64,000 nucleotides of DNA from Nocardioides allogilvus (GCF_003047285.1 NZ_PZYX01000014.1:1-64000); one strand, 5' to 3'. Positions 17,062-26,514 are shown, counted from the stretch's first letter. A program made the numbers and translations. The notes: generated by a model from the letters alone, not told the origin.

Positions 17062-18473
17062 GACTCCTCGGCGGAGGCGTCCTCCGGCGGGGCGTCCTCG
17101 GGCACCCGTCGGGCCGAGTTGACCGACAGCTCGACCTTGTCGTCGAAGAAGCCCATCCACGCGCTCGGCACCACCGGTGCGTCCGTGTCGCCGTAGCCGA
17201 TGTAACCCGGCACCTCGGCCCCGATCAGCTGGTACTTGTAGCCGGCGGAGTCGATGACGTAGGGCGTGCCCTCGGTGCCCGCGTCGTCCCCACCGGACAG
17301 GACGTAGGCGCCGCCCGCGGGCTGCACCTCAACGCGACGCCGGCCCTGGGCGAGGCCCTCGGGGGACGCGTCGCCCGTCGGTTCGTCGGCCAGCGTCACC
17401 CGGTGGGGCTCCCCGGAACCGGGGTGGAGGACCGCACACATCTCCTCCGCCAGCACGGGCGTCGGCAGGTCGTCGGGCCACTCGGTGGGGTACGCCGCGG
17501 GCTGGGTGCCGCCACGCGGGGCGGCATCGACCGGCTGGGTGCCGGGGCCGACGGCGTCGTAGATCGTGGCGGCGAACGCGGACAGCTGCTGCGGGCCGTC
17601 GTCGGCCAGCAGGTAGGCGTCGCCATCGGGGGTGGTCAGCAGGTCACCGACGCGGTAGCGCGAGAGGTCGGTCTCGACCTCGGGGCCGTAGTCGACCGGG
17701 CCGGAGCCGGTCACCCCGAAGGAGTCCTGGGTCAGCGAGCCGCCGCGCGGAAAGAGGTTGAGCCAGTCCGCGCTGACCTCGGGGGCCTGCTCGGTGGACC
17801 CGAAGCCCAATCCGGTGGCGATCGTCCCGGCGTCGGCCAGGGTCGGCGGCAGCTCGAAGCGGTGGGCCGCCCCCTCGGGGCCGGAGCTGTCCGGCGCGAT
17901 CAGCCACAGCGATGCGCCCTTGCGGACGAGGAACGCGGACCCGGCCAGCTCGTCGACCGCGGGGCTCGGATCGACCGCGACCTGGATCCCGGCGGCGGGC
18001 GCCGTGCACGCCGTCCAACCGTCCTGGATCAGGCCCTCGGGGTCGGGCAGGCCCGCGGGCGCGTCGTCGATGCCAAGGTCCTCGCCGAGGGTCACCTCGC
18101 GGATGTACTTGTCCCGCACCTGGAAGGGCGCGAGGTCGGGCTCGCCGAGCAGCAGCTGGGCGGAGATGTAGTTGGGCACGCGCCGGATCACCGGGTCGTC
18201 GCCGCCCTCGAGCACGACGTACTGCTCGCCGGTGTCCTTGCTGGTGACGAAGCTGCCGGCCTCGAGCCACTGGGAGTTGGGGCGACCGATGAGGAAGCCC
18301 GCGATGGCGGCTCCGGCCAGCAGCAGCAGGGAGATCGCGACACCACCGATGAGCACCCGGCCCGGGCGCACCGGCTCGACCTCGCGACCACCGGGCGCGC
18401 CGCTGATGAAGGCGGTGACCAGGCGACGCTTGCTGAACGAGTGGGCCTCGACCAGGTCCTTCTTGGTGGCCAC
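17058..18473 (-). CDS. eccB: Type VII secretion core protein EccB
   Basis: 471 residues. The short cytoplasmic N-terminus ATKKDLVEAHSFSKRRLVTAF is characteristic of EccB. One membrane helix (about 43-66) precedes a large extracytoplasmic domain with repeated VRDKYIREVTLGEDLG and VGDLLTTPDGDAYLL type segments. EccB is part of the ESX membrane channel together with EccC and EccD. The gene lies 2 bases after eccD and overlaps mycP by ATGA, so the three are co-transcribed. Cys residues in GWTAC and LAEEMCAVL may form the disulphide seen in EccB proteins. Confidence 0.93.
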   Translation of the reverse strand: MATKKDLVEAHSFSKRRLVTAFISGAPGGREVEPVRPGRVLIGGVAISLLLLAGAAIAGFLIGRPNSQWLEAGSFVTSKDTGEQYVVLEGGDDPVIRRVPNYISAQLLLGEPDLAPFQVRDKYIREVTLGEDLGIDDAPAGLPDPEGLIQDGWTACTAPAAGIQVAVDPSPAVDELAGSAFLVRKGASLWLIAPDSSGPEGAAHRFELPPTLADAGTIATGLGFGSTEQAPEVSADWLNLFPRGGSLTQDSFGVTGSGPVDYGPEVETDLSRYRVGDLLTTPDGDAYLLADDGPQQLSAFAATIYDAVGPGTQPVDAAPRGGTQPAAYPTEWPDDLPTPVLAEEMCAVLHPGSGEPHRVTLADEPTGDASPEGLAQGRRRVEVQPAGGAYVLSGGDDAGTEGTPYVIDSAGYKYQLIGAEVPGYIGYGDTDAPVVPSAWMGFFDDKVELSVNSARRVPEDAPPEDASAEES

Positions 18474-18475
18474 CC

Positions 18476-19858
18476 TCAGCCCCTGATCTTGTCGAAGAAG
18501 CCGGCCGCGACGACCATCAGCGGCAGCAGCGACAACAGGGTCGCCGTCTCGACGGCGTCACCGATCCGTCCCCGGCGTACCGACGGCGAGGCGGGCACGA
18601 GCGTCGACACGAGGAGTACGGCGCCGACGACCGCGAGAGCGATGGCAGCACCCGCGCGCCACCCGTCGTGGATCAGCAGCATCGACAGCGCGGTGGAGAC
18701 CAGACCGAGGATGCCGGAGACCAGCCCGGCCAGGACCTCGGAACCCGCTCGATATTGGCGGGTGCGGAACATGACGGCCAGGCAGCACACGCCAGCCAGG
18801 ATGGTGCCGAAGACGCCGCGGCTCACGGCCAGCGGCGCCAGCAGCACGAGCAGCGTGCCCACGGTCGCCGACACCGCGAGCAGGATCTCGTGTGCGACAC
18901 GGGCGTCGGCACCGACCTGCGCGAGGTCGATGTCGTCGGGGTCGGCGGTGATGTCGTGCAGGGAGTAGATCTGGTCGACCTTCGTCCCGGTGACGCCCAG
19001 CGCCAGCCACGGGAAGATGCTGCCCGCCAGCACGACCAGGGTCATCAGCACGGTGAACACGACGCTCGGCTCGAAGTCGGAGACCTGCATCAGCAGGCCG
19101 CTCGCGGCGAGCACCGCACCCACGACGATCGCGGGGATGACCAGCGAGCGCCCCTCCTGCAGGCCCGCCACGGCCACGACACCGACCAGCAGCATCGCCG
19201 CCCCGGCGGTCGCCAGCGGTGCACCGAAGAAGTCAGCGGGCAACGGCCACTGCCACGAACCGAGCTCACCGGGGGCAAGCAAGAGGCCGGCGACGCCGGC
19301 GTAGACGACAGCGATCAGGGCGACCGCGACACCCGCATCCGGCTCGTCCTGGCCACGGGCCAGCACGATGCCGCCGACGACGAGCAGCAGGGCGGCGGTG
19401 GCAGCCGCGAGTCCGCCCATGATGCTCTCGCCCTGGAGCAGCAGCGCCAACGCACCCAGGCCGAGCAGGAGGCCTCCGGCCCCGAGGGCGGTACGGCGAC
19501 CGGCGGACGCCTCCCAGGGCTTGAGCTCGTGCTCGACGACGTCGGCCATGGCCTCGACGATGTCGTCGTAGACCCTCGGGGCCTCGTCGTCGATGCCGGC
19601 GGTGACGGTCAGCAGGCCGCCGTCCTCGATGCCCTGGATCAGCAGGCCGGCGTCACCCGCGAGCCGGCGCCCGTCCTGGGCGACGAGGCGGTAGCCGCCG
19701 TACACGGTGCTCGCATCGAGCAGGCCGACGCTGCGCGCGAGCTCGGGCACGAGCTCGGCGACCGGGACCGCGCCCGGGAGGACCAGGTCGACGCGGCGTG
19801 AACCTGAGGCGACGGTGACCCGGACGAGGCCGGATCCGACGGGCGTCGTCTGACTCAT
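18476..19858 (-). CDS. eccD: Type VII secretion membrane protein EccD (first copy)
   Basis: 460 residues. The N-terminal YukD-type ubiquitin-like domain (LVRVTVASGSRRVDLVLPG through LIQGIEDGGLLTV, about residues 10-85) is followed by a cytoplasmic linker (VYDDIVEAMADVVEHELKPW) and about eleven hydrophobic helices, ending KIRG. This is the standard EccD plan; EccD forms the multi-helix barrel of the ESX channel. The upstream gap to the WXG100 genes (about 180 bases) holds a hairpin that could reduce read-through from them. A second EccD-like gene lies at 20807-22186. Confidence 0.9.
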   Translation of the reverse strand: MSQTTPVGSGLVRVTVASGSRRVDLVLPGAVPVAELVPELARSVGLLDASTVYGGYRLVAQDGRRLAGDAGLLIQGIEDGGLLTVTAGIDDEAPRVYDDIVEAMADVVEHELKPWEASAGRRTALGAGGLLLGLGALALLLQGESIMGGLAAATAALLLVVGGIVLARGQDEPDAGVAVALIAVVYAGVAGLLLAPGELGSWQWPLPADFFGAPLATAGAAMLLVGVVAVAGLQEGRSLVIPAIVVGAVLAASGLLMQVSDFEPSVVFTVLMTLVVLAGSIFPWLALGVTGTKVDQIYSLHDITADPDDIDLAQVGADARVAHEILLAVSATVGTLLVLLAPLAVSRGVFGTILAGVCCLAVMFRTRQYRAGSEVLAGLVSGILGLVSTALSMLLIHDGWRAGAAIALAVVGAVLLVSTLVPASPSVRRGRIGDAVETATLLSLLPLMVVAAGFFDKIRG

Positions 19859-19983
19859 GCTGTGGTCCCCCGTGTGGTTCGTGGTTCGGCGATGACACTG
19901 CCCGGCCTCCGAGTGGCCCGCTCGCCGATCGGTTGCAGACTATATGGATCGCGGGGCCGGTCATGAAGGCCCGCGCACGACCG

Positions 19984-20012
19984 AGGCCGGCCCCCCGAAG
20001 GGCGGCCGGCCT
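19984..20012 (-). terminator. Hairpin between the WXG100 genes and eccD
   Basis: Arms AGGCCGGCC (19984-19992) and GGCCGGCCT (20004-20012), without a T-run, 26 bases past the stop of the second WXG100 gene. A partial terminator here would let the abundant substrates be made in excess over the membrane genes. Confidence 0.55.
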
Positions 20013-20037
20013 GGAGTCCAGCTGGTCGTGGTGCGAC

Positions 20038-20328
20038 TCAGAAGCGGCCGGCACCGCGAGCGTCAGCGGCCTTGTACTCCTGGTTGGACGTGTCGACGTT
20101 CTGACCGGCCTGGTTGAGCAGGATGATCATGTCGGTGATGGCCTTGTCCCAGGTCGCCTTGGCCTCGCGGTAGGCCTCCTTGGCCGCACCGGTCCAGTCG
20201 CTGGCGAGCGGCTTGAGCTCGTCCTCGAGGGTGTTCAGGCGGGCCTCGATGTCCTTGGCCGCGGCGATCACGTCGGCCGCGCCGGTGTCAAGCTTGCCGT
20301 GCTCTACTTTGATTCCGTCGAACGACAT
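20038..20328 (-). CDS. WXG100-family protein (ESAT-6-like), WTG type
   Basis: 96 residues, all helical by pattern, with the central turn motif SDWTGAAKEAY (W-x-G) between two amphipathic helices. This is the length and plan of ESX substrates secreted as helical-hairpin dimers. A strong AGAAGGAGA ribosome site lies upstream. The gene is 36 bases downstream of another WXG100 gene, its likely dimer partner. The C-terminal secretion signal YxxxD/E is seen as Y-K-A-A-D in EYKAADARG. Confidence 0.92.
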   Translation of the reverse strand: MSFDGIKVEHGKLDTGAADVIAAAKDIEARLNTLEDELKPLASDWTGAAKEAYREAKATWDKAITDMIILLNQAGQNVDTSNQEYKAADARGAGRF

Positions 20329-20364
20329 AACTGTCTCCTTCTAGGTCTGTGGTGGTCGCGGCGG

Positions 20365-20673
20365 TCAGCCGAGGCGGTTCTGCAGGTTGAGGTGGGAGTC
20401 GGACTGCGCCTGGTCGGTGGCGACGTTGTCCTTCTCGGTCTCGATCATCGAGGCGGCCAGCTGGTCGAGCGCCTTGAGGATCTGCTCCTGCTTCTCCTGC
20501 CAGGCGAGCATCAGGTTGCCGAAGGACGAGGCACCCTGGCCTCCCCAGCCGGCCATCATGTCGTTGACCCGGTCAGCGACGGTGTTGCACTTCGTCTTGA
20601 CGTCCCCGCGGGCCGTGTTGACGAACTCGGCTCCCCTGGAGAGCGCCTTTTCTGTCTGGCTGAGGTTGCTCAT
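20365..20673 (-). CDS. WXG100-family protein (CFP-10-like), WGG type
   Basis: 102 residues with MAGWGGQGASSFGNLM as the W-x-G turn between two helices. The C-terminal helix contains IETEKDNVATDQAQSDSHLNLQNRLG. The gene precedes the WTG-type gene on the same strand, so the two probably form the secreted heterodimer of this ESX system. The start ATG 20673 is preceded by GGGGGAAGG. The second EccD-like gene lies 133 bases upstream. Confidence 0.92.
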   Translation of the reverse strand: MSNLSQTEKALSRGAEFVNTARGDVKTKCNTVADRVNDMMAGWGGQGASSFGNLMLAWQEKQEQILKALDQLAASMIETEKDNVATDQAQSDSHLNLQNRLG

Positions 20674-20806
20674 CTCAATCCTTCCCCCTCGGCGGGTCTG
20701 TCCCGCCAGAGTTCACTGTGTGGGTGCTGCTCTGACTGTGCCGCTCGGGGAGACGTCCCGGCCCCCGCGCTGAGGTCGATGTACCCGGGCACTGGGGCGC
20801 TAAACA

Positions 20807-22186
20807 TCAAGAAGTCATTTCCCACAGGGCGCGGAAGAGTCCGGACGCCACGACCGTCGCCGCGAGGGCCAGCGCTCCGCTCAGCCCCTCGGCCACCTCG
20901 GCCTTGCGCGACCACCAGACCGAGCGCCACCCGCGACCCGTGGCGACGGCCGCCGCGAGGCTGATCGCGCCCAGGGTCGTGACGCCCCCCAGGCCCCAGG
21001 TCGTCCACGTCGTCGTGAGGTCGCCGATCTCGAAGCCGACCAGCCACGCCCAGCACGCCAGGCCGGCCGCACGCAGCAGCCGGCGCGCTGCGTCGTGCCT
21101 GTACTGCCGGGCAGCGAGCAGGATGGCCGCGCCGGCGAAGAAGGCCAGGCACCTGGCCCCGATCCGGTCCAGGTCGATGCTCGCCGTGTGCAGGAGCAGC
21201 GGGGTGGCGATCAGGGCGATGAGCAGGATCGCGGCGCAGGATGCGGTGACCGTGCGCGTGGCGTCACTGACCAGGCGGTGCATCGCCGACTCCGGGATCA
21301 CCAGGCGTCCGCGTCGACTGCTCGTCTTGTCGCGCGCCGACCACGCCGTCACGGCGAGCCGGTCGAGGTCGAGGAGCGCCTCGTCGGGTACGTCGATGGC
21401 GAGCGAGGGAGCGAAGCGCGCACCGAGCATGGCCAGGACGAGGAGGACCGCCCAGGAGACGCGGTCGTTCCACTCCATCAGCGGACTGATCGCGCACACC
21501 CCGAACACGAGGCAGCCGACGAAGATCCACACCGTCAGCACCTGGTCGCGGTCCTCGACCATGGCCCGGGTGATCGCGGCGGTCAGCGCTGCCGCCAGCG
21601 CGCCCACGGCCACCACCGCCCCGGTCAGCTGGTCGCCGGGCTCGAAGAAGGCGGCGAACGCGGCGGCCGCGGCGAAGGCCGGCGCCGCGGCGGTGCGCTG
21701 CCTCGCGTGCCGTCCCCACGGGAGCGCGGCGGTGAGCGCGCACGCCATCAGGACCCCCACGGTGACGGTGCGCAGTGCGGCGTTGCCCGACAGGGCGGCG
21801 TACCAACCGGACAGGGCGGCGGCACCGGCGGCGAGGCTCAGCACGACCGCCGCGACCTGGGGCGTCTCGGCGACGAGCTGGGCGCCGGAGCCGTCGTCGT
21901 CGCTGGCCCTGGCCCGGCGCACGCCGGTGGCCGCGATCAGCACGGAGCCCGACTCGACCCCCATCTCGGCGAGCGCTCGGTCGGCACGGAGGTGCTCGCC
22001 GAGCGCGGTCTGGAGCAGCGGGATGCCGGTCATGCCGGCCTGGTCGGCGTAGGCCCGGCCGACGTCGACGGGGGTGGCACCGATCGGGACCACGAGGTCG
22101 AGCACGCCCACGGGGCCGTGCACGCTGATCGCGATCGTGGCGGCAGGCCCGGAGGATGTGCTCACCTCGGACACCGCATCGGACAC
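20807..22186 (-). CDS. Second EccD-like (YukD domain plus multi-helix) type VII secretion protein
   Basis: 459 residues. GTG 22186 is chosen because AAGGGGGAG lies just upstream; the frame is open far beyond it, but that region lies antisense to eccC. The ubiquitin-like N-terminal domain (ATIAISVHGPVGVLDLVVPIG to SGSVLIAATG) is followed by about eleven hydrophobic helices from residue 115. The plan is the same as the EccD at 18476-19858, but the sequence is clearly different and the linker has its own VPDEALLDLDRLAV segment. Known ESX complexes contain EccD dimers, so two paralogues suggest a heterodimer. EccE, which often completes the complex, is not recognised here; this gene takes the place where one might expect it. 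Confidence 0.8.
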   Translation of the reverse strand: MSDAVSEVSTSSGPAATIAISVHGPVGVLDLVVPIGATPVDVGRAYADQAGMTGIPLLQTALGEHLRADRALAEMGVESGSVLIAATGVRRARASDDDGSGAQLVAETPQVAAVVLSLAAGAAALSGWYAALSGNAALRTVTVGVLMACALTAALPWGRHARQRTAAAPAFAAAAAFAAFFEPGDQLTGAVVAVGALAAALTAAITRAMVEDRDQVLTVWIFVGCLVFGVCAISPLMEWNDRVSWAVLLVLAMLGARFAPSLAIDVPDEALLDLDRLAVTAWSARDKTSSRRGRLVIPESAMHRLVSDATRTVTASCAAILLIALIATPLLLHTASIDLDRIGARCLAFFAGAAILLAARQYRHDAARRLLRAAGLACWAWLVGFEIGDLTTTWTTWGLGGVTTLGAISLAAAVATGRGWRSVWWSRKAEVAEGLSGALALAATVVASGLFRALWEMTS

Positions 22187-22330
22187 AGCTCCCCCTTGAC
22201 CTCGTGCACGCCGACCTCCGAGTCCGGCCGACCCTGTGCAGGGTAGTAGGTGGCCGACGACCCACCTATCATCGTCGCGAATGACCGGGCCTGCATCGAC
22301 CGGCGAGCCCATCGTCTCGAGGGGGAACGC

Positions 22331-25300
22331 GTGAGCACAGCACTGCGAGGCGGGCACCGGCTCGACGAGCCGGAGATGCCCGGCGGGCAGATCGTCCTGC
22401 AGCCGCCGCCGGAGCTCCAGGACAACGAGGGCGCCAGCGGTGTCCTGATGAACGCGATCCCGATGCTCGGCAGCCTCGGCTCGATCGTGCTGGTCGCGAC
22501 CATGGGCGGTGGCGGCAACCGCACCCGCAGCTTCCTGGCGGCCGGCATGTTCCTGTTCGCCACGCTCGGCTTCATCATCGTGCAGATCGACCGGCAGCGG
22601 AAGCAGCGTGCACAGCAGGTCACCGGCTCGCGCACCGAATACCTGCGCTACCTCGCCAACATCCGCAAGGTCGCACGCAACGCTGCCGACCAGCAGCGTC
22701 GCGCGCTGATGTGGCACCACCCCGAGCCGACCGCGCTGCCGGCGCTGGCCGAGGAGCGCACCCGCCTGTGGGAGCACGGCCCGGGCGACGACAACTTCCT
22801 GCACGTCCGCTACGGCCTGTGCGCCCAGCCTCTGTCGCTGGAGCTGATCCCGCCGGAGAGCGCACCGGTCGACCAGGTCGATCCGGCAGCCGCGTCCGCG
22901 CTGCACCGACTCCTCGTCGTACACCGCCTGCAACCCAACCTGCCGGCCTCGATCGACCTGCGCGCCTTCGACCGGATCGAGCTGTGCGGTCCCGAGGAGG
23001 ACGCCCGCTCGGCCGCCCGCGCGATGATCTGCTCGGCCACCGCCTTCCACAACCCCGACCAGCTCGTGGTCGCGGTGCTCAGCTCGGAGGCCAACCTCAC
23101 CCACTGGGATTGGGTCAAGTGGCTGCCGCACGCCCAGAGCTCGCGCGAGATGGACGCCGTCGGACCGCGGCGCCTCGTCGCCACCTCGATCGACGACCTG
23201 GGCAACCTGCTGCCGCCCGACCTCAGCGACCGGCCCCGCTTCGGCGCCGACGAGCGCCCGCCCACGCCGCACATCCTGCTGGTGATCGACGGCGGCCACC
23301 TGCCGCCCGGCAACCACGTCGTGCCGCCCGACGGGCTGCACGGCGTGACCCTGCTCGACATGCCCGCGCGCTGGGACGAGCTCGAGGACTCCACGCGGCT
23401 GCGCCTGCAGTTCGCCGAGGGCCGCCCGGAGCTCGACAAGCTGCCCGTGCTCGGGATCCGCCTGCGCGAGGAGCCCGTCAAGGCCCTGATCGACCAGTGC
23501 GACCTCGCCACCGCCGAGGCCTTCGCGCGCCGGCTGGCGCCGCTCAAGACAATCAGTGCCGACGCCTCCTCGGGCAGCGCCGTCGACATCACCTCGGCCA
23601 ACCCCGACCACATGGAGCTGCTCGGGCTCGGCGATATCCACACCTTCGACCCGACCAGCTCGTGGCGCCCGCGCCCGGCCCGCGACCGACTGCGGGTGCC
23701 GATCGGCATCGGTGACTCGGGCGGCCTGATCCACCTCGACATCAAGGAGTCCGCCCAGCAGGGCATGGGGCCCCACGGCCTGTGCATCGGCGCCACCGGC
23801 TCCGGAAAGTCGGAGTTCCTGCGCACGCTGGTGCTCGGCCTGGTCATGACGCACTCGCCCGACCAGCTCAACCTCGTGCTCGTCGACTTCAAGGGTGGTG
23901 CGACGTTCGCCGGCATGGCCGACATGCCGCACGTCTCGGCCGTCATCACCAACCTCGCCAACGAGCTCACCCTCGTCGACCGCATGCAGGACGCCCTGTC
24001 CGGTGAGATGGTGCGTCGCCAGGAGCTGCTGCGCGACGCGGGCAACTACGCATCGGTGCGCGACTACGAGAAGGCGCGCGCCAATGGCGAGGACCTCGCC
24101 CCGATGCCGTCGCTGTTCATCGTCGTCGACGAGTTCTCCGAGATGCTCTCCGCCAAGCCGGAGTTCATCGACCTCTTCGTCGCCATCGGCCGGCTCGGCC
24201 GCTCGCTCGGGCTGCACCTCCTGCTGGCGTCCCAGCGGCTGGAGGAGGGTCGCCTGCGCGGCCTCGAGTCCCACCTCTCCTACCGCGTCGGCCTGCGCAC
24301 CTTCTCGGCCGGCGAGTCGCGCGCCGTGCTCGGCGTGCCCGACGCCTACGAGCTGCCCGCGGTCCCCGGTCTCGGTTACCTGAAGCCCGACCAGTCCACG
24401 CTGCTGCGATTCAAGGCGGCGTACGTCTCGGGGCCGCCCAGCGGCCGGGCCCGGGTCAGCCGCGACGAGGGCGGCCACGTGCGCGGCATCCTGCCCTTCA
24501 CGATCTCCGAGGTCCTCGCGCTCGAGCCGCTGGAGAGCGAGGACGACGTGGTGTCGATGCCGGTGCAGCAGCAGGGCGAGCAGCCCTCGCTGCTCGACAT
24601 CGCGGTCGACCGGATGATCGGTGTCGGCAACCCCGCACACCAGGTCTGGCTGCCGCCGCTCGACGTCCCCGACACGCTCGACGAGCTGATGCCCGACCTC
24701 GTGGAGGATCCCGAGCTCGGCCTCGTCTCGCCCCAGTGGCGCAACCTCAACGGCCTGGTGATCCCGCTCGGCACCGTCGACCGACCGCGCGAGCAGCGCC
24801 GCGACACGATGACCCTCAACCTGTCGGGCGCCTCGGGCCACGTCGCCGTCGTCGGCGGTCCGCGCTCCGGCAAGAGCACCCTGCTCCGCACGATCGTCAC
24901 CAGCATGGGCCTCGTCTCGACGCCGGCGGAGTCGCAGTTCTTCGTGCTCGACTTCGGCGGCGGCACGTTCGCGCCGCTGTCGCGGTTCCCGCACGTCTCC
25001 GGTGTCGCGTCCCGGTCCGAGCCGGATGTCGTACGACGTGTGGTCGCCGAGATCCAGGGCGTGGTCGATCGCCGCGAGGCCTACTTCCGCGAGCAGGGCA
25101 TCGACTCGATCGAGACCTACCGCAGCCGTCGGGCCCAGGGCCGCGCCGACGACGGCTGGGGCGACGTGTTCCTGGTCATCGACGGCTGGAGCACCCTGCG
25201 TGCCGAGTTCGACGACCTGGAGATCGAGCTCCAGCAGCTCGCCGGTCGCGGTCTGACCTTCGGCCTGCACATCATCGCCGCGTCCACGCGCTGGGCCGAC

Positions 25301-26329
25301 TTCCGCGCAGCGATGCGCGACGTCTTCGGCTCCAAGCTCGAGCTGCGGCTCGGCGACCCGGTCGACTCCGAGATCGACCGCAAGGTCGCTGCCCTGGTGC
25401 CGACCGGTCGGCCGGGTCGAGGCCTGGTGCCGAGCAAGCTGCACTTCCTCGGCGCGCTGCCGCGGGTCGACGGCGACGGGGACTCAGCCACGCTGGGTGA
25501 GGGCGTCGACGACCTCATCGAGCGCGCGACGACCGCCTGGAAGGGCGCACCCGGGCCCAAGCTGCGGCTGCTGCCGGAGCTCATCAGCCTCGACAGGATC
25601 CGTGAGGACGCCGTCCGCCGCAAGATCGACGAGAAGCGCATCCTCATCGGCATCAACGAGAAGGAGCTGGCTCCGGTCGCGATCGACGTCAACGCCGAGC
25701 CGCACCTGCTCATCTACGGCGACGGCCAGTCCGGCAAGAGCGCGCTGCTGCGCAACTACGTCCATGAGGTCATGCGCACGCGGACCCCGAAGGAAGCGCA
25801 GATCGTCATCGTCGACTACCGGCGCTCGCTGCTCGGCGAGGTCCCCGACGAATACCTCCTCAACTACCTCACCTCGGCCACCCAGGCGACGCCGACGCTC
25901 AAGGACATCGCGGCCTACCTCGAGAGCCGGATCCCCGGGCCCGACGTCACGCCCGACCAGCTGCGCAACCGGTCGTGGTGGACGGGGGCCGAGGTGTTCG
26001 TCGTGGTCGACGACTACGACCTCGTCGCGACCGCCCAGTCCTCACCGGTCCAGGCCCTGCAGCCGCTGATGGCGCAGGCGCGCGACACCGGGCTCCACCT
26101 GGTCGTGGCCCGCCGCGTCGGTGGCGCGTCGCGCGCGTCGTACGAACCCGTCCTGCAGTCGATGCGCGACCTGGCGATGCCCGGCATCCTGCTCTCCGGT
26201 CCGCGCGACGAGGGTGCCCTCATCGGCAACCTGCGTCCGCAGCCGGCGCCGCCCGGCCGCGCTCGCGTCGTCACCCGTGACAAGGGGATCGAGGTCGCGC
26301 AGCTCGCGTGGACCGACCCGACGACGTGA
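22331..26329 (+). CDS. eccC: Type VII secretion ATPase EccC
   Basis: 1332 residues from GTG 22331 with GAGGGGGA upstream; an ATG at 22250 is in frame but has no ribosome site. Two membrane helices (about 40-90) are followed by three FtsK/SpoIIIE-type ATPase domains: Walker A GATGSGKSEF near 486, GGPRSGKSTL near 841 and GDGQSGKSAL near 1130. Walker B segments include LFIVVDEFSE and VFLVIDGWS. EccC is the motor that recognises WXG100 substrates. It is divergent from the rest of the ESX locus across a 144-base promoter region. The third P-loop is of regular form, unlike the degenerate ones in some homologues. Confidence 0.95.
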   Translation: MSTALRGGHRLDEPEMPGGQIVLQPPPELQDNEGASGVLMNAIPMLGSLGSIVLVATMGGGGNRTRSFLAAGMFLFATLGFIIVQIDRQRKQRAQQVTGSRTEYLRYLANIRKVARNAADQQRRALMWHHPEPTALPALAEERTRLWEHGPGDDNFLHVRYGLCAQPLSLELIPPESAPVDQVDPAAASALHRLLVVHRLQPNLPASIDLRAFDRIELCGPEEDARSAARAMICSATAFHNPDQLVVAVLSSEANLTHWDWVKWLPHAQSSREMDAVGPRRLVATSIDDLGNLLPPDLSDRPRFGADERPPTPHILLVIDGGHLPPGNHVVPPDGLHGVTLLDMPARWDELEDSTRLRLQFAEGRPELDKLPVLGIRLREEPVKALIDQCDLATAEAFARRLAPLKTISADASSGSAVDITSANPDHMELLGLGDIHTFDPTSSWRPRPARDRLRVPIGIGDSGGLIHLDIKESAQQGMGPHGLCIGATGSGKSEFLRTLVLGLVMTHSPDQLNLVLVDFKGGATFAGMADMPHVSAVITNLANELTLVDRMQDALSGEMVRRQELLRDAGNYASVRDYEKARANGEDLAPMPSLFIVVDEFSEMLSAKPEFIDLFVAIGRLGRSLGLHLLLASQRLEEGRLRGLESHLSYRVGLRTFSAGESRAVLGVPDAYELPAVPGLGYLKPDQSTLLRFKAAYVSGPPSGRARVSRDEGGHVRGILPFTISEVLALEPLESEDDVVSMPVQQQGEQPSLLDIAVDRMIGVGNPAHQVWLPPLDVPDTLDELMPDLVEDPELGLVSPQWRNLNGLVIPLGTVDRPREQRRDTMTLNLSGASGHVAVVGGPRSGKSTLLRTIVTSMGLVSTPAESQFFVLDFGGGTFAPLSRFPHVSGVASRSEPDVVRRVVAEIQGVVDRREAYFREQGIDSIETYRSRRAQGRADDGWGDVFLVIDGWSTLRAEFDDLEIELQQLAGRGLTFGLHIIAASTRWADFRAAMRDVFGSKLELRLGDPVDSEIDRKVAALVPTGRPGRGLVPSKLHFLGALPRVDGDGDSATLGEGVDDLIERATTAWKGAPGPKLRLLPELISLDRIREDAVRRKIDEKRILIGINEKELAPVAIDVNAEPHLLIYGDGQSGKSALLRNYVHEVMRTRTPKEAQIVIVDYRRSLLGEVPDEYLLNYLTSATQATPTLKDIAAYLESRIPGPDVTPDQLRNRSWWTGAEVFVVVDDYDLVATAQSSPVQALQPLMAQARDTGLHLVVARRVGGASRASYEPVLQSMRDLAMPGILLSGPRDEGALIGNLRPQPAPPGRARVVTRDKGIEVAQLAWTDPTT

Positions 26330-26397
26330 GTGATCAAGACGAGCGGGCGACCGAGCTCACCAGGCACTACGTCCGCGTGCGCAGCCGACTCAGATGA
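26326..26397 (+). CDS. Tiny reading frame overlapping the eccC stop
   Basis: A GTG overlapping the eccC stop (GTGA) opens 23 codons, reading VSDQDERATELTRHYVRVRSRLR, and stops at TGA inside the first palindrome. The overlap is typical of translational coupling, so it may be a real micro-protein or the stump of a gene cut by the palindrome insertion. No family can be assigned. Confidence 0.25.
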   Translation: MSDQDERATELTRHYVRVRSRLR

Positions 26398-26425
26398 ATC
26401 TCCACGCGTGTGCGTGGAGATTCAT
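26394..26425. repeat. Perfect palindromic hairpin, copy 1
   Basis: ATGAATCTCCACGC, a 4-base loop GTGT, and GCGTGGAGATTCAT: 14-bp perfect arms. It lies between eccC (plus) and a minus-strand gene. No T-run follows. A second, related palindrome lies 21 bases away. Confidence 0.8.
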
Positions 26426-26446
26426 CCCTGGACCGATGCTCGAGCC

Positions 26447-26476
26447 TGAAAGTCCACGCATGTGCGTGGAGCTTCA
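26447..26476. repeat. Palindromic hairpin, copy 2, related to copy 1
   Basis: TGAA-ag-TCCACGCA, loop TG, TGCGTGGA-gc-TTCA. It shares TGAA..TCCACGC..GCGTGGA..TTCA with the first palindrome. Two mismatched pairs interrupt the stem. Confidence 0.75.
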
Positions 26477-26514
26477 TGACCGCTACGTCAGCTCGACGGT
26501 TGCACGCCCCCGAC

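Noticed and set aside
20807..25444. A 1545-codon minus-strand open frame antisense to eccC
   Set aside because: Only its last 459 codons (from GTG 22186 with a ribosome site) look like a protein, the second EccD. The rest is the mirror of eccC codon bias in high-GC DNA.
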